A DNA stretch of 64,000 bases from JBCCEJ01 sp039030335 (GCA_039030335.1 JBCCEJ010000011.1:47011-111010), one strand, 5' to 3'. Shown: positions 8,513-18,189, counted from the first letter of the stretch. Numbers and translations are program-made. The notes: generated by a model from the letters alone, not told the origin.

Positions 8513-9403
8513 ATGAAGTATCGCGACTATTACGAAACGCTGGGCGTCGCACGCGATGCGACGACCGATCAGATAAAGTCCGCATACCGGCGGCTCGCGC
8601 GCAAATACCACCCAGACGTCAGCAAGGAGCCGGATGCCGAGGCTCGCTTCAAGGACGTAGGCGAGGCTTACGATGTGCTGCGGGACAGCGATAAACGCGC
8701 AAGTTACGACCAACTCGGCGCCAACTGGCAGGCTGGCCAGGATTTCCGCCCGCCGCCCGGTTGGGAGTCGGTGTTCAGGACGTCGAACCACGGCGGTGGT
8801 CAGACCGGCGACCCGTTCAGCCGCTTCTTCGAAGACCTGTTCAGCGCCCAGCAGCGCCAGGCGCGCGGCCCGAGACCGCAGGCGGAGACCTTGTCGGTCG
8901 CGGTCGAACTCGAAGAAGCGTTTGCCGGCGCGCAAAAGCAGGTGCGCCTGACCGATCACGGTACCGGCGAAGTGCGCACATTGAAGATCAAGATTCCCGA
9001 ACGTGTCACCGACGGACAGAAGATACGGCTGAGCGGCCAGGGCGCCAGCCGCCGGGACGGGCGTCGCGACGATCTGATTCTGGAACTGAATATCCGTCCA
9101 CACCGACGGTTTCGCGTCGATGGCGACAGCGTCTATCTGGATTTGCCCGTCGCCCCGTGGGAACTGGCTCTGGGTGCGAAAGTCGCCGTACCTACACTCG
9201 GCGGTACGGTCGACCTTACCATTCCGCCGCGCTCGCGCGACGGTGCCACGCTGCGGCTGCGCGGTCGTGGACTGGGTCCGCGCCCGGGCGATCAGTTCGT
9301 CGTTCTGAAAACCGTCTGGCCGTCGGCTGAGACGGAGGAGCATGCTGCTTTGTACCGGCAGATGGCCGAGCAGTTCGCGTTCGATCCGCGGGCCGACTGG
9401 TAG
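8513..9403 (+). CDS. cbpA: CbpA-type DnaJ co-chaperone (curved-DNA-binding protein)
   Basis: 296 residues. The N-terminal J domain has the HPD motif (RKYHPDVSKEPDAEARFKDVGEAYDVL), needed to stimulate DnaK ATPase. A G/F-poor linker follows, then two DnaJ C-terminal beta-sandwich domains (roughly residues 125-285) with no Cys4 zinc fingers, which distinguishes CbpA from DnaJ. The start is at MKYRDYYETLG (8513); the frame is open well upstream but that part has no homology and overlaps DUF1820. It likely helps DnaK with substrates and may bind DNA. A DegP-like protease follows on the same strand. Confidence 0.92.
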   Translation: MKYRDYYETLGVARDATTDQIKSAYRRLARKYHPDVSKEPDAEARFKDVGEAYDVLRDSDKRASYDQLGANWQAGQDFRPPPGWESVFRTSNHGGGQTGDPFSRFFEDLFSAQQRQARGPRPQAETLSVAVELEEAFAGAQKQVRLTDHGTGEVRTLKIKIPERVTDGQKIRLSGQGASRRDGRRDDLILELNIRPHRRFRVDGDSVYLDLPVAPWELALGAKVAVPTLGGTVDLTIPPRSRDGATLRLRGRGLGPRPGDQFVVLKTVWPSAETEEHAALYRQMAEQFAFDPRADW

Positions 9404-9508
9404 ATGTGTCCGAGACGTCAGGGCGTGTGAGCCGCGGATGAATCTGGCATGCTGACATCCGGGGCTCTGTGCCGCCCCACATCCCCCTCGAATCCGATCG
9501 CAGTGGTC

Positions 9509-10939
9509 ATGAGCGTGCTCTACCCGACACTCGTCTCAATTCTCGCCAGGGTCCGCAACCGAATCGCCGGCCAGTTGGTGCTGATAATGGCGATCATCGC
9601 CACGGGGCCAGGCGTCAGGGTCGACGCTGCGCTGCCGGCCAGCGTGGACGGTAAACCGTTGCCCAGTCTCGCGCCGATGCTCGAGAAGGTAACGCCCGCG
9701 GTCGTCAATATTGCGGCCGTTGGAACCGAACAGGTCCCGCAGAGTCGGCTGATGAACGACCCGTTCTTCAAACGATTCTTCAACCTGCCGGACCAGCCTC
9801 GCCGGCGCCGCTCCGAGAGCCTTGGTTCCGGCGTGATCGTCGACGCGAAGCGTGGCTTCGTGTTGACCAATCATCACGTCATCGAGAAGGCCAACGAAAT
9901 CACGGTGACGCTACGCGATGGCCGGCGTTTCCAGGCGCAGGTCGTGGGAACCGATCCGGATACGGATGTTGCGGTCATCCGGATCGAACCGGCGCGGTTG
10001 AGCGCGCTGAGGCTCGCCGATTCTGCGCGGGTCCGGGTGGGCGACTTCGTAGTCGCCATCGGTAATCCGTTTGGCCTCGGTCAGACCGTAACGTCAGGGA
10101 TCGTCAGCGCACTGGGTAGGACCGGACTGGGTATCGAGGGTTACGAAGACTTCATTCAGACCGACGCGTCGATCAATGTCGGGAATTCCGGTGGTGCGCT
10201 GGTCAATCTGCGCGGGGAGCTGGTCGGCATCAACACGGCGATTCTGGCGCCGTCCGGCGGGAATGTCGGCGTCGGATTCGCGATCCCGATCAACATGGCG
10301 GCCGACATCATGGACCAGCTCGTGCGCCACGGAAAAGTGCGGCGCGGGTTGCTCGGTCTGGTCGCACAGGACCTCACGCCCGATCTCGCTGAGGCGTTTG
10401 GGCTGGATGCGCGCTCCGCTGGTGTGGGCGGAGCCGTGATCGTCCGCGTGTTTCCCAACTCCGCTGCCGAACGTGCCGGGCTACGTGAGGGCGACGTGGT
10501 GCGGAGCGTAGACGGCCGGCCGATCGCCAATGCCGGTGCGATCCGAACGCTGGTGGGGTTGAGCCGCGTCGGTCGGACCCTCGCGCTCGATATTCTGCGC
10601 GACGGTCGCGCATCGACCGTCAAAGCAACGATCGCAGAGCCGGACGACTACCGGGTTGAAGGCGGTGACCTGCACCGGCAGCTCGAAGGCGTTATGTTCA
10701 CCGACATCGCGACACAGCATCCGCTATACGGCCGCGTGGATGGTGCGATGGTGCAAGCCGTGCCCCGGCGCTCCGCCGCGTCCCGCATTGGTCTGCGCCC
10801 CGGCGACCTCGTGATCGCCGTCAACGGTCGCGTCGTGCGTAGCGCACGCGAATTGGATGAGTTCTCAGGCACCTACCCCGACGGTCTGATTCTCATCGTT
10901 CGTCGCGGGAATGCTCAACGCCGTCTGGTATTGCCGTAG
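9509..10939 (+). CDS. Periplasmic serine protease of the DegP/DegQ (S1C) family
   Basis: About 476 residues. An N-terminal hydrophobic segment (VLIMAIIATGPGVRVDAALPA) serves as signal peptide or anchor. The trypsin-like triad is intact: TNHHVI (His), DPDTDVAVI (Asp) and NVGNSGGALVN (Ser), with an FFKRFF linker-like segment before it. Two PDZ domains follow (about 280-375 and 395-476), as in DegP/DegQ/MucD. It would degrade or hold misfolded envelope proteins in the periplasm. ATG at 9509 is preferred over the upstream ATG at 9449 because the signal sequence follows directly. It is downstream of cbpA, convergent with rmuC. Confidence 0.93.
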   Translation: MSVLYPTLVSILARVRNRIAGQLVLIMAIIATGPGVRVDAALPASVDGKPLPSLAPMLEKVTPAVVNIAAVGTEQVPQSRLMNDPFFKRFFNLPDQPRRRRSESLGSGVIVDAKRGFVLTNHHVIEKANEITVTLRDGRRFQAQVVGTDPDTDVAVIRIEPARLSALRLADSARVRVGDFVVAIGNPFGLGQTVTSGIVSALGRTGLGIEGYEDFIQTDASINVGNSGGALVNLRGELVGINTAILAPSGGNVGVGFAIPINMAADIMDQLVRHGKVRRGLLGLVAQDLTPDLAEAFGLDARSAGVGGAVIVRVFPNSAAERAGLREGDVVRSVDGRPIANAGAIRTLVGLSRVGRTLALDILRDGRASTVKATIAEPDDYRVEGGDLHRQLEGVMFTDIATQHPLYGRVDGAMVQAVPRRSAASRIGLRPGDLVIAVNGRVVRSARELDEFSGTYPDGLILIVRRGNAQRRLVLP

Positions 10940-11006
10940 CCTGCCGCCTTCGCGAAAAGCAACCAGGGCACCGACACCCAGAACTGTCCCGGTTACGAAG
11001 CTGCCT

Positions 11007-12515
11007 TCAACTGCCATCTGGCAGTTTGTCGGACACTTCTTCGCCTGGTTCGGCGATCGACAGTCCGGCATTACCATTCTCTTCGTCGAAGTCGACCCGC
11101 TCGATGCGGTCGAAGCGCGCTGCAATCTTGCGCGCCGAGACGTGGACTTCGTCCACGTCGCGATCCGCCTGCTTGATGTGCCGCGATAGATTCTCCATGC
11201 GTTTACGGAACCGTTCGAAGTCGCGCGCCAACAGGTTGAGGTGGGTCTGAATGACGTCGACCTGTGCCCGCGTCGCGGCGTCTTTCAGAACTGCGCGGGC
11301 GGTATTCAGGATGGCCATCAGCGTGGTCGGTGATGCGATCCAGACACGGGCATCGTGTGCGAGTTGGACCAGGTCTGGGTGGTGAGCCTGAATTTCGGCA
11401 AAAACCGCTTCGGCCGGCAAAAACATTACCGCGCCGTCGGCGGTTTCGCCTGGCACTATGTAGCGCTCGGCGATGTCGGTGACGTGGCGCCGGATGTCCG
11501 TTTTGAAGGCACGTTCCGCGACGCTGCGCTCGCCCGCCGGGAGGTCCGGCAACATCATCCGCTGGTAGGCCTCCAGCGGGAATTTCGAGTCGACGACAAC
11601 ATTGCCAGTGGGCTCGGGCAGAAACAGGATGCAGTCGGCGATGCGTCCGTTGGACAGCTGATGCTGAATGGCGTAGCCACGAGGCGGCAACATATTGGCG
11701 AGCAGCGCGTTCAGCTGGATTTCACCGAATGCTCCACGAGCGCTCTTGTCGGCGAGGATTTCCTGCAGGCTCACGACGCTGGTCGACAGTTCGGTGATCT
11801 TTTTCTGTGCGTCGTCGATCAGCGCGAGGCGCTGAACGATATCGGCGAACGTTGCGGTGGTTTTGTCGAAACCGTCGGCCAGACGTTGTTCCACCTGTTC
11901 ACTCAACTGACCAAGTCGCGCGTCGGTGGAGCGGTGTAGCGCGTCGACCCGCTCTCCGAGGTGGCGGTTGGAACGCTCGAGGTAGTTGCCAATCTGGCGT
12001 TGGAGTGTGTTGAGCCCCGCGTTCAAGGCTTGCTGCAGAGTCTTCAGCGCGTGTGTCTGGCGGTGCTCGAAGCGCGTCTGATGGTTGGCGAGTTGCTGGA
12101 CGTTCAGTTCACGAAGCGCGCCCAGGCTCTCGAGTGTGCGCGCTGCCTCGGCCTGAAGGCGTGCATCGATACCGCTGCGCGCGTCACCCAATTGGCGCGC
12201 CAGGGCTTCCCTAAGCTCCGCACTGGTCCTGAGGCCTGTAGCCTCGGATTCTCCGGCCGTGCGTTCCAGCGTCGCATGCACGACGCGGAGCTCGGCAGCG
12301 AGTCGTTCTTCCAGCCGCGTGAGTTGCCCGAGCAGCTCCCGGATGTGCTCACCCTCGGTCTGATGCGCGGCCAGCAGCGCCGCGCTGTGCCGCTGGCTGA
12401 GGCGACTCCTCGCGAGAAGCGCCGCGACGACCATTAGATTCGCGATTCCCAGCCCGACCAGGATCCAGAGAATCAGTCCGAAGGGCTCGCTCACCGCCCC
12501 AAGCCACGCGGGCAC
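11007..12515 (-). CDS. rmuC: DNA recombination protein RmuC
   Basis: 502 residues. One N-terminal transmembrane helix (FGLILWILVGLGIANLMVVAALL), a long charged coiled coil (about 40-240) and the RmuC nuclease-like domain (about 250-450), recognisable by GAFGEIQLNALLANMLPPRGYAIQHQ, VVDSKFPLEAYQRM and YIVPGETADGAVMFLPAEAVFAEI. RmuC limits inversions at short inverted repeats and is proposed to be a PD-(D/E)XK-type nuclease. Length fits the family. It runs leftward toward the DegP-like gene and is preceded on the same strand by the two Sel1-repeat genes. Confidence 0.95.
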   Translation of the reverse strand: MPAWLGAVSEPFGLILWILVGLGIANLMVVAALLARSRLSQRHSAALLAAHQTEGEHIRELLGQLTRLEERLAAELRVVHATLERTAGESEATGLRTSAELREALARQLGDARSGIDARLQAEAARTLESLGALRELNVQQLANHQTRFEHRQTHALKTLQQALNAGLNTLQRQIGNYLERSNRHLGERVDALHRSTDARLGQLSEQVEQRLADGFDKTTATFADIVQRLALIDDAQKKITELSTSVVSLQEILADKSARGAFGEIQLNALLANMLPPRGYAIQHQLSNGRIADCILFLPEPTGNVVVDSKFPLEAYQRMMLPDLPAGERSVAERAFKTDIRRHVTDIAERYIVPGETADGAVMFLPAEAVFAEIQAHHPDLVQLAHDARVWIASPTTLMAILNTARAVLKDAATRAQVDVIQTHLNLLARDFERFRKRMENLSRHIKQADRDVDEVHVSARKIAARFDRIERVDFDEENGNAGLSIAEPGEEVSDKLPDGS

Positions 12516-12582
12516 TGCGCCTCCTCACTCCACCCTTGCCAGAATGCTTGCCGGCGCTTCGCGCGACCCCTCGAGTCAAGCG

Positions 12583-13959
12583 TCATTCGAGCTTCTTGAG
12601 CCATTGCAGAGCTTCCGTGTCGCCCGCCCCGGCTGCTTTGGCAAACCATGTTCGTGCCGTTTCACGGTTCGCGGTTACGCCAAAACCTGACAGATAAAAC
12701 TGGCCCAGACTGCGCTGCGCGAACGCGCTGCCAAGTTCTGCCGCGCGAGTGAACCATTGGACCGACTCGACGGGATCGATGCCTACATCTGGATTTCCGT
12801 GGTGGAGGTACCCGAGCGTCTCCATTGCGTTCACATCCTCCTGAGCCGCCGCGCGTCGATACCACTCGAGCGCGGTGTCGAGGTCTTGAGGCACGCCGAC
12901 TCCGTGCAGATACGCGTAACCCAGGTTGCTCTGGGCCTGGCCGTTGCCGTCGTCTGCGGCTTCGCGAAGCAGTCGCAGCGCTTCGCCACGGTCGCCAGGT
13001 GCTTCACCGTGCAGCACCAGGTAGCCGATGTTGTTTTTCGCGTAGCTGTACTCCTGTGCGGCGGCGCTGCGGAATAGCGCCATCGCTGCCGCGATGTCCT
13101 TGGTTACGCCTTGTCCCTGACTGAGTCGCCAGCCGAGATTGGTCTGCGCCAGCGGGTCGCCAAGTGCCGCCGACTTGCGGTACCAGAACAGCGCCTGCTC
13201 GGTATCTTCTGGCGAGTTGCCGCGCTGCTCGAGTAGCCATGCGAGGTTAGCCTGAGCTTCGGCGTGATCCGCGAGGGCCGCCTGCAGGAACCATTGTTCG
13301 GCCGCGTCCGAATCGGAAGGAATACCGTTGCCATCCCGGTAGATATGCCCGAGCCGGGCGGCGACGTTGTGGTCCCCTGCATTCGCGAGCTTCTCGAGAT
13401 ACTTGACCAGCTCTGCGTTGACGGGCGCGCCAGGATCGGGATCGTAGTAGTCGCGCAATGGACCGCGCAGCCCCCGCTCAGCAGCTTTGAGATACCAGGT
13501 GCGGCCCGCCTCGAAATCAGCCGTCACTCCCAGTCCATCCCGGTAAAGACGGGCGAGGCCGTATTGCGCGTTAGCATCACCCTGCTCGGCCGCATCTGCA
13601 TACAGGCGCCTCGCGGCCGCGTAGTCCTGTTCGACTCCGCGCCCCAGCTCATGGAAGTATCCCAGGCGGTACTGGGCAACCGGGTCGTCCCGAGCGGCGC
13701 CTTCCTGATACCAGCGCGCAGCGGCTGCGAAATCCTGCGGCACGCCTTCGCCGCGCTCCAGCAGGTAGCCCGTCCAGCTCTGTGCACGGGCATCCCCGTT
13801 CAGAGCCATGTCCTCGAACATCAGAAAGGCACGATCGTATTGCTGTTGGTCGTACGCACGAATGGCGTCGAAGAGCTCGGCGGCTGCATTTGGCAGCCAG
13901 ACGAGGTTAATGATGGTCAGGACGACTGTGAGTGCGAGGCCGCGTTGGCTGCGTCGCAT
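12583..13959 (-). CDS. Exported Sel1-repeat protein
   Basis: About 458 residues from MRRSQRGLALTVVLTIINLVWLPNAAAE, a signal peptide with a short basic head and cleavage near AAA. The remainder is almost entirely Sel1-like repeats of about 36 residues, roughly a dozen, each with the A-x-x-x-Y/W...G-D-x-x-A-Q-x-x-L-G-x-x-Y pattern. Such solenoids mediate protein-protein contacts in the periplasm or at the cell surface. A longer start at 14037 would overlap the upstream gene by 14 bases and add a region without signal character. It follows a second Sel1 gene directly, suggesting a pair that works together. Confidence 0.88.
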   Translation of the reverse strand: MRRSQRGLALTVVLTIINLVWLPNAAAELFDAIRAYDQQQYDRAFLMFEDMALNGDARAQSWTGYLLERGEGVPQDFAAAARWYQEGAARDDPVAQYRLGYFHELGRGVEQDYAAARRLYADAAEQGDANAQYGLARLYRDGLGVTADFEAGRTWYLKAAERGLRGPLRDYYDPDPGAPVNAELVKYLEKLANAGDHNVAARLGHIYRDGNGIPSDSDAAEQWFLQAALADHAEAQANLAWLLEQRGNSPEDTEQALFWYRKSAALGDPLAQTNLGWRLSQGQGVTKDIAAAMALFRSAAAQEYSYAKNNIGYLVLHGEAPGDRGEALRLLREAADDGNGQAQSNLGYAYLHGVGVPQDLDTALEWYRRAAAQEDVNAMETLGYLHHGNPDVGIDPVESVQWFTRAAELGSAFAQRSLGQFYLSGFGVTANRETARTWFAKAAGAGDTEALQWLKKLE

Positions 13960-14023
13960 CCGGTCGGGGCGGCTGGAACGCGAGCTGGGTGCGCCGGATG
14001 CGTGCCCGGGCGTTACCTCGGAG

Positions 14024-15967
14024 TCAACGCGCGGCACGTAGCGACTGGAGCAGTGCCGGCGTCAGCTTGCCATTGGTCGCGAGCCCGACGTCACGTTGAT
14101 AAGCCCGTGCCGCATCGACGGTCCGCCGGCCGATGATTCCATCCGCGGTTCCGGCGGGATAGCCCAATCGATTCAGCTCGTTCTGGATTTCCCGCACCAG
14201 CTGAGCGCCGCTCAGGTTTCTGCGCTTACCAGCCGGCTTCACCGCGTTCGGCTGTTCCAGACGCTTCAGCAGGTCTTCTGTCAGCCTGCCGTCCGCGCGC
14301 AAACGTGCCCTGCCCTGGAACGCCTTCACGGCGCTGGTCGTCTTCGAGCCGGCCAGTCCGTCGGGGGCACCGGCGCTGTAGCCGAGCGAGTTGAGACGTA
14401 CCTGGGCACGGCGGACCAGCTCGCGCTGGCTGGCGGGCCGGACGAAGCGCAGCCGCGGGCCCGGATTCGTGGAGCCTGCTCTGTCAGAATCCAATGACGC
14501 GAGCAGCGACACGGTAGCGCGACCATCCTGTTCGATGCCGGAGGCAGACTGGAATTTGCGAATTGCCGTGCGGGTGCGGGATCCGATGGCCCCGTCTGCC
14601 GGACCCGGCTCGTAGCCGAGGCGTTGCAGACTTTCCTGGATACGTTTGACGAGTAGCGCACCGGTGGGCGCCGGTTCGACCTGTGCACGTTTCGGCTGAG
14701 GCGCTGGTGCCGGCTGGCTGACTGCTGCCTGGGCCAGCGTCGCCGCCGCGCGGGTACGCGTACCGTTGGTCCGGGCGTGCCGGATCACAGCCAGCCGTGT
14801 CTCCGTGACACGCAAGAGCCCCTGCGTCAGCTCATCGCGGACCTTGTAGCCCAGATCCGCACGGTATTTGCGCGCAGCCTTGATGGTATTGCGGCCGATG
14901 ATCCCGTCGGCCGTGCCCGCCTCGTACCCGAGCGCGTTCAGGGCTGTCTGGATACGCGTCACGAGTTCTGATGAGGACTTGGGGCGAGCCGCTTCCGGCG
15001 GCAGATTGACGCGGATGTATTGCAATTCAGCCAGCAGCGCCTGATCGATCGCGCGGCGTCCGCCGTCGGCTGATTGGAATCCGGTATCACGCGAGAACAG
15101 GGCGATAGCCCGATCTATACGCGCCGCATCGTTGCGCCCCGGAGTACCGGCATGATAGCCGAGTGAGTTCATGAGCTTTTGTAGCTCAGCCAGCTGCTCC
15201 GCGCTTAGCGGCGGACTGACAGGGGCTTGAACCGGCGCAGGATTCGAAGGCACCAGGACGGCTTCATCGGCCGGCCGGGCGAGCGCGATCTGCTGCTGCG
15301 ATGCCGGCTGCTCACCACCCGACAGCTCCCGGCCGCCCTGCTGTGCCGTGGACGCGCTCACCTCGGCGGGCGGGGCTTCGCCGAGGAAATCCGCGGCCAG
15401 CCGTTCGGCAGCCAGGATCTGCGATGGAGTCATCTGGCGCGCCAGCCGGTCACGCTTGTAGCGTGCATCCTCATCGCCCTGCCGGGCGGCGAGGTCGAAC
15501 CACTTGTAGGCCTGTGTATAGTCACTCGGCACACCTTTGCCGGTGTCGTACATCAGGCCCATGAAGAACTGCGCTATCGAGAGCCCCTGGTCGGCAGCTT
15601 TCTGATACCAGGCCACGGCCTCTGAATCGCTTTGCGCCACGCCTTTGCCGCTCCGGTACATGCGGCCCAGGTTCAGCTGTGCGGCTGGATGCCCGGCGTC
15701 TGCTGCCTGCCGGTACCAGCGCACAGCAAGCTTCAAATTGACTGGTGAACCCTGCCCATCCTCTTCCATCTGGCCAAGGTGGTTCTGTGCGTCGAGGTCG
15801 CCCGCTTTCGCCGCCGCCAACAGGTGGCGCCGCGCGGTTGCGTAGTCGCCCAGGTCCCAGGCCTGATAGCCGCGGGTAAAGTCCTGGTTGGCGGCGCGAC
15901 CGACCGAGTGGAGGGCGATCAGCGCCGCAACGAGCACCAGGCTCAGCAGAATTCTCGGTGACGTCAT
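14024..15967 (-). CDS. Exported Sel1-repeat protein with five peptidoglycan-binding repeats
   Basis: About 647 residues from MTSPRILLSLVLVAALIALHS, a signal peptide ending near GRA. Residues about 25-175 hold about four Sel1 repeats. The rest carries five PG_binding_1-type repeats, each with the pattern IQ-x-x-L-x-x-LGY-x-x-G-x-x-DG-x-x-G-x-x-T-x-x-A-x-x-x-Y/F, separated by proline- and alanine-rich linkers. It would tether a Sel1 interaction module to the cell wall in the periplasm. The frame is open upstream to 16189 but that part lacks signal-like character. Its stop overlaps the longest possible start of the downstream Sel1 gene. Confidence 0.88.
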   Translation of the reverse strand: MTSPRILLSLVLVAALIALHSVGRAANQDFTRGYQAWDLGDYATARRHLLAAAKAGDLDAQNHLGQMEEDGQGSPVNLKLAVRWYRQAADAGHPAAQLNLGRMYRSGKGVAQSDSEAVAWYQKAADQGLSIAQFFMGLMYDTGKGVPSDYTQAYKWFDLAARQGDEDARYKRDRLARQMTPSQILAAERLAADFLGEAPPAEVSASTAQQGGRELSGGEQPASQQQIALARPADEAVLVPSNPAPVQAPVSPPLSAEQLAELQKLMNSLGYHAGTPGRNDAARIDRAIALFSRDTGFQSADGGRRAIDQALLAELQYIRVNLPPEAARPKSSSELVTRIQTALNALGYEAGTADGIIGRNTIKAARKYRADLGYKVRDELTQGLLRVTETRLAVIRHARTNGTRTRAAATLAQAAVSQPAPAPQPKRAQVEPAPTGALLVKRIQESLQRLGYEPGPADGAIGSRTRTAIRKFQSASGIEQDGRATVSLLASLDSDRAGSTNPGPRLRFVRPASQRELVRRAQVRLNSLGYSAGAPDGLAGSKTTSAVKAFQGRARLRADGRLTEDLLKRLEQPNAVKPAGKRRNLSGAQLVREIQNELNRLGYPAGTADGIIGRRTVDAARAYQRDVGLATNGKLTPALLQSLRAAR

Positions 15968-16298
15968 AGTTCTGATTGTTGTCGTAACGGTCCCATGCTC
16001 TGGCGGCATGATGTCTTCGGCAATTCGCGTTGGTTCGCAGCTGTGCGAGGTGACCTCGCCAGCTGGCGCAAACTTCCACAAATATAGCGTCTGTTGGCGA
16101 TTCTGCCCATGTTGTTGCGACGAGACCCCGGACGATGATCGAACGAACCGGCACGATTCATTGATGGGCGTGCTTTGGCCTGGCGCCACCGAGCACCGGA
16201 TTGGCGCTGTCCCGGGCTTCCGGTGCCGCGCTCAGGTGCACATGCGTGTCCGGGTGCCTCTCGCGTAGTCGTATTGGGCGGCCAGCGTGCTCGGACGC
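15968..16298. other. Intergenic stretch without a recognised gene
   Basis: About 330 bases between the Sel1/peptidoglycan-binding gene and the terminator of the small gene at 16393. It must hold the promoter of the Sel1 pair, but I see no convincing -35/-10 pair, RNA gene or repeat. Open frames through it are unconvincing extensions of neighbours. Confidence 0.5.
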
Positions 16299-16337
16299 AA
16301 AAAACCCGCTATCAACCCGGGCCGTGGCGGCGGGTTT
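16299..16337 (-). terminator. Rho-independent terminator of the small gene at 16393-16620
   Basis: AAACCCGC at 16302-16309 pairs with GCGGGTTT at 16330-16337; on the minus strand the stem is followed by a T run (TTTTTT). Position and orientation fit termination of the small gene upstream on that strand. Confidence 0.8.
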
Positions 16338-16392
16338 CCAGCGGGCTTGGGTAAGTTGCGCGAGCCGGTCGAGACCCCGGCTCCAGCTCGTG

Positions 16393-16620
16393 TCAGGCGG
16401 CCACTTCGTCCTGAGAGCCGAGGGAGTCGACTACTTCATCGGCGATGTCCGCGCGATAGATCGATACGCCGCGGTGCAGCGAGATGACTTTCCGGTCTTC
16501 CGAGCGCATGCGCTGCGCTTCCACGTCGCGTTGCTCGCGGGTGGTGAAGGGGCCTATGTACTCACCGGCCGCGTTCGGGTCCGACTCGATCCGGTAGATG
16601 AAGTACTTGTAGTTGGTCAT
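16393..16620 (-). CDS. Small hypothetical protein
   Basis: 75 residues from MTNYKYFIYRIE, a start supported by GGGGAAG two bases before the ATG; a longer start at 16644 adds eight residues. It is soluble and charged, with a segment GEYIGPFTTREQRDVEAQRMRSEDRKVISLHRGVSIYRADIADEVVD. A clear terminator follows, so it looks like an independent transcription unit. I do not recognise the family and propose no function. Confidence 0.75.
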   Translation of the reverse strand: MTNYKYFIYRIESDPNAAGEYIGPFTTREQRDVEAQRMRSEDRKVISLHRGVSIYRADIADEVVDSLGSQDEVAA

Positions 16621-16896
16621 CACTTCCCCTTTGGTCTCAGCCAAGCCGCGGCAATGTCCAGCGGCGCGATGCGTCAGAAGAATGCTGGCTTTTGCGTCAC
16701 CAGCTACGCAGACTTTGCCACAACGCCCCCGAAGCGTCTGCGCCCCAGGTCACAATCCTCGAGGCGGTGCCCGTCCGCGGTAGAGCGTCGCTGCATCCAG
16801 CAATCCAACGCTACCGAATTTGTACATCTTTCGGCTGGAAATTCAAGCGCTGAATGCGGCGTGCATGGATTCAGACCCGCGTTGGGCGCAGTCGTT

Positions 16897-18129
16897 TCAG
16901 CCGAGCGCATCGTCGCTACCGCGCCACAGGTGATAGGTGGCGAGCGAGCGATGTGGCCGGAACCGTGTCATCAGGGTATCCATCTGGTCGCTGCCCGGCG
17001 GTGTGTCCAGTGACATGAATCGTGTCAGGGCCCGGCGCAGGCCGGCATCACCAAGGGGGACGCAGTCGTTGAAGCCGAGGCCGCGCATCATCGTGTAGTT
17101 GGCCGTCCAGGGTCCGATGCCGCGCGCGGCAGTGAGTCGCTGATAGGCCTCGACTGCCGAGCCCCGGGCCATCGCACCGAGCGGTAACTCGCCGCTCGCG
17201 ACGGCCGCCGCAGCCGATAGCAGATAGGTCGCCTTGGACCGGGAGTGTTTCCGGGAGGTCAAGGCATCCACCGACAGGCTGGCCAGACGCTCTGGCGTTG
17301 GCATCGTGCGCATGCCCTGCGGGCAGCGCACACCCGCCAGTTCAGTACAGGTGCGCAGCAGCTGGTAAGCGAACTGCAACGTGATCTGCTGACCGAGAAT
17401 GCTCCAGGTCAATGCGTCGACGGGTGCTGCGGTGAGCGGTAGCCGGAGACCTCGCCGCTCGCGCACCAGGCGCGCGATCTCAGGGTCTTCCGCGGCACGT
17501 CTCTGCAGGGCGGCGCTGCGGGAGTTGAGCCCCAGCAGACGTGCCACGACCGGCACCGCATGGGCTGCGGCATTCGGATCGGTGCGGCGGCTTTGCGCGA
17601 TGGTGACGTGCAGCGTCCGGCCACGCCGCGATGGAAATACGAGCTTCAGGGTCGTGGCTCTGCCGCCGAGCAACACCGCCGCCAGGACCGTTGAGTTCTC
17701 AACCCTGCGCAGGCTCAGACTGCCAGGATCCCGTCCCAGGTAGAGGAGGGTCTCCTCTACCCGGAAATCTTCCGGCAGCTCAAGGGAGAAGTCCGTCGCT
17801 TTCTGAAGCGCGCCAGCGCGACGCATATCCAGCCCGAAGTGGCTCTTCAACGCCGCATCGCAGGTCGGGGCGTCGTCGAACCCGCAACCCTCGGCTAGCC
17901 GCGCGGTCGGTTTTTCTCCGGCACCAAGTCTTTCGAGCGCATACCCGGCGCGCCGTTGCGCGACTTCTTCAGCCCAGGGCAGGTGACGATGCAGGATGCA
18001 TGCTTCGTCCAGGGCTTCAGCGTTTAGCCCACTGGCGCCGGCGCGGGCTTCGATGCCATCCGGAGGGCCGGCCAGGATCGCAGTTAACGTGAACCAGTCG
18101 GCTGGGATCGCGGCGAATTCACCGGCCAT
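16897..18129 (-). CDS. AlkA-type DNA-3-methyladenine glycosylase with N-terminal AraC-like remnant
   Basis: 410 residues. Residues about 40-105 (EVAQRRAGYALERLGAG...RLAEGCGFDDAPTCDAALKSHFG) resemble the second half of an AraC helix-turn-helix domain, as in Ada-AlkA fusions, but the sequence is short and the Ada methyl-acceptor Cys domain is absent. Residues about 115-200 resemble the AlkA N-terminal domain, and about 210-405 are the HhH-GPD glycosylase: DALTWSILGQQITLQFAYQLL, helix-hairpin-helix ARGIGPWTANYTMMR and the catalytic Asp in VPLGDAGLRR. It would excise alkylated purines in base-excision repair. Whether it still binds DNA as a regulator is doubtful. Confidence 0.88.
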   Translation of the reverse strand: MAGEFAAIPADWFTLTAILAGPPDGIEARAGASGLNAEALDEACILHRHLPWAEEVAQRRAGYALERLGAGEKPTARLAEGCGFDDAPTCDAALKSHFGLDMRRAGALQKATDFSLELPEDFRVEETLLYLGRDPGSLSLRRVENSTVLAAVLLGGRATTLKLVFPSRRGRTLHVTIAQSRRTDPNAAAHAVPVVARLLGLNSRSAALQRRAAEDPEIARLVRERRGLRLPLTAAPVDALTWSILGQQITLQFAYQLLRTCTELAGVRCPQGMRTMPTPERLASLSVDALTSRKHSRSKATYLLSAAAAVASGELPLGAMARGSAVEAYQRLTAARGIGPWTANYTMMRGLGFNDCVPLGDAGLRRALTRFMSLDTPPGSDQMDTLMTRFRPHRSLATYHLWRGSDDALG

Positions 18130-18189
18130 GTGCGGCGCCTGCGCGCAGACCTGGGAGCGAGGGCGTGGCCGTGCGAAGCCTCGGGTGCA

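Noticed and set aside
8510..9343. 277-codon open frame opposite cbpA
   Set aside because: The J domain and C-terminal domains on the plus strand are unambiguous; the antisense frame has no homology.
13264..14136. 290-codon open frame opposite the Sel1 gene
   Set aside because: It mirrors the repetitive Sel1 sequence and has no start signal or protein-like motif.
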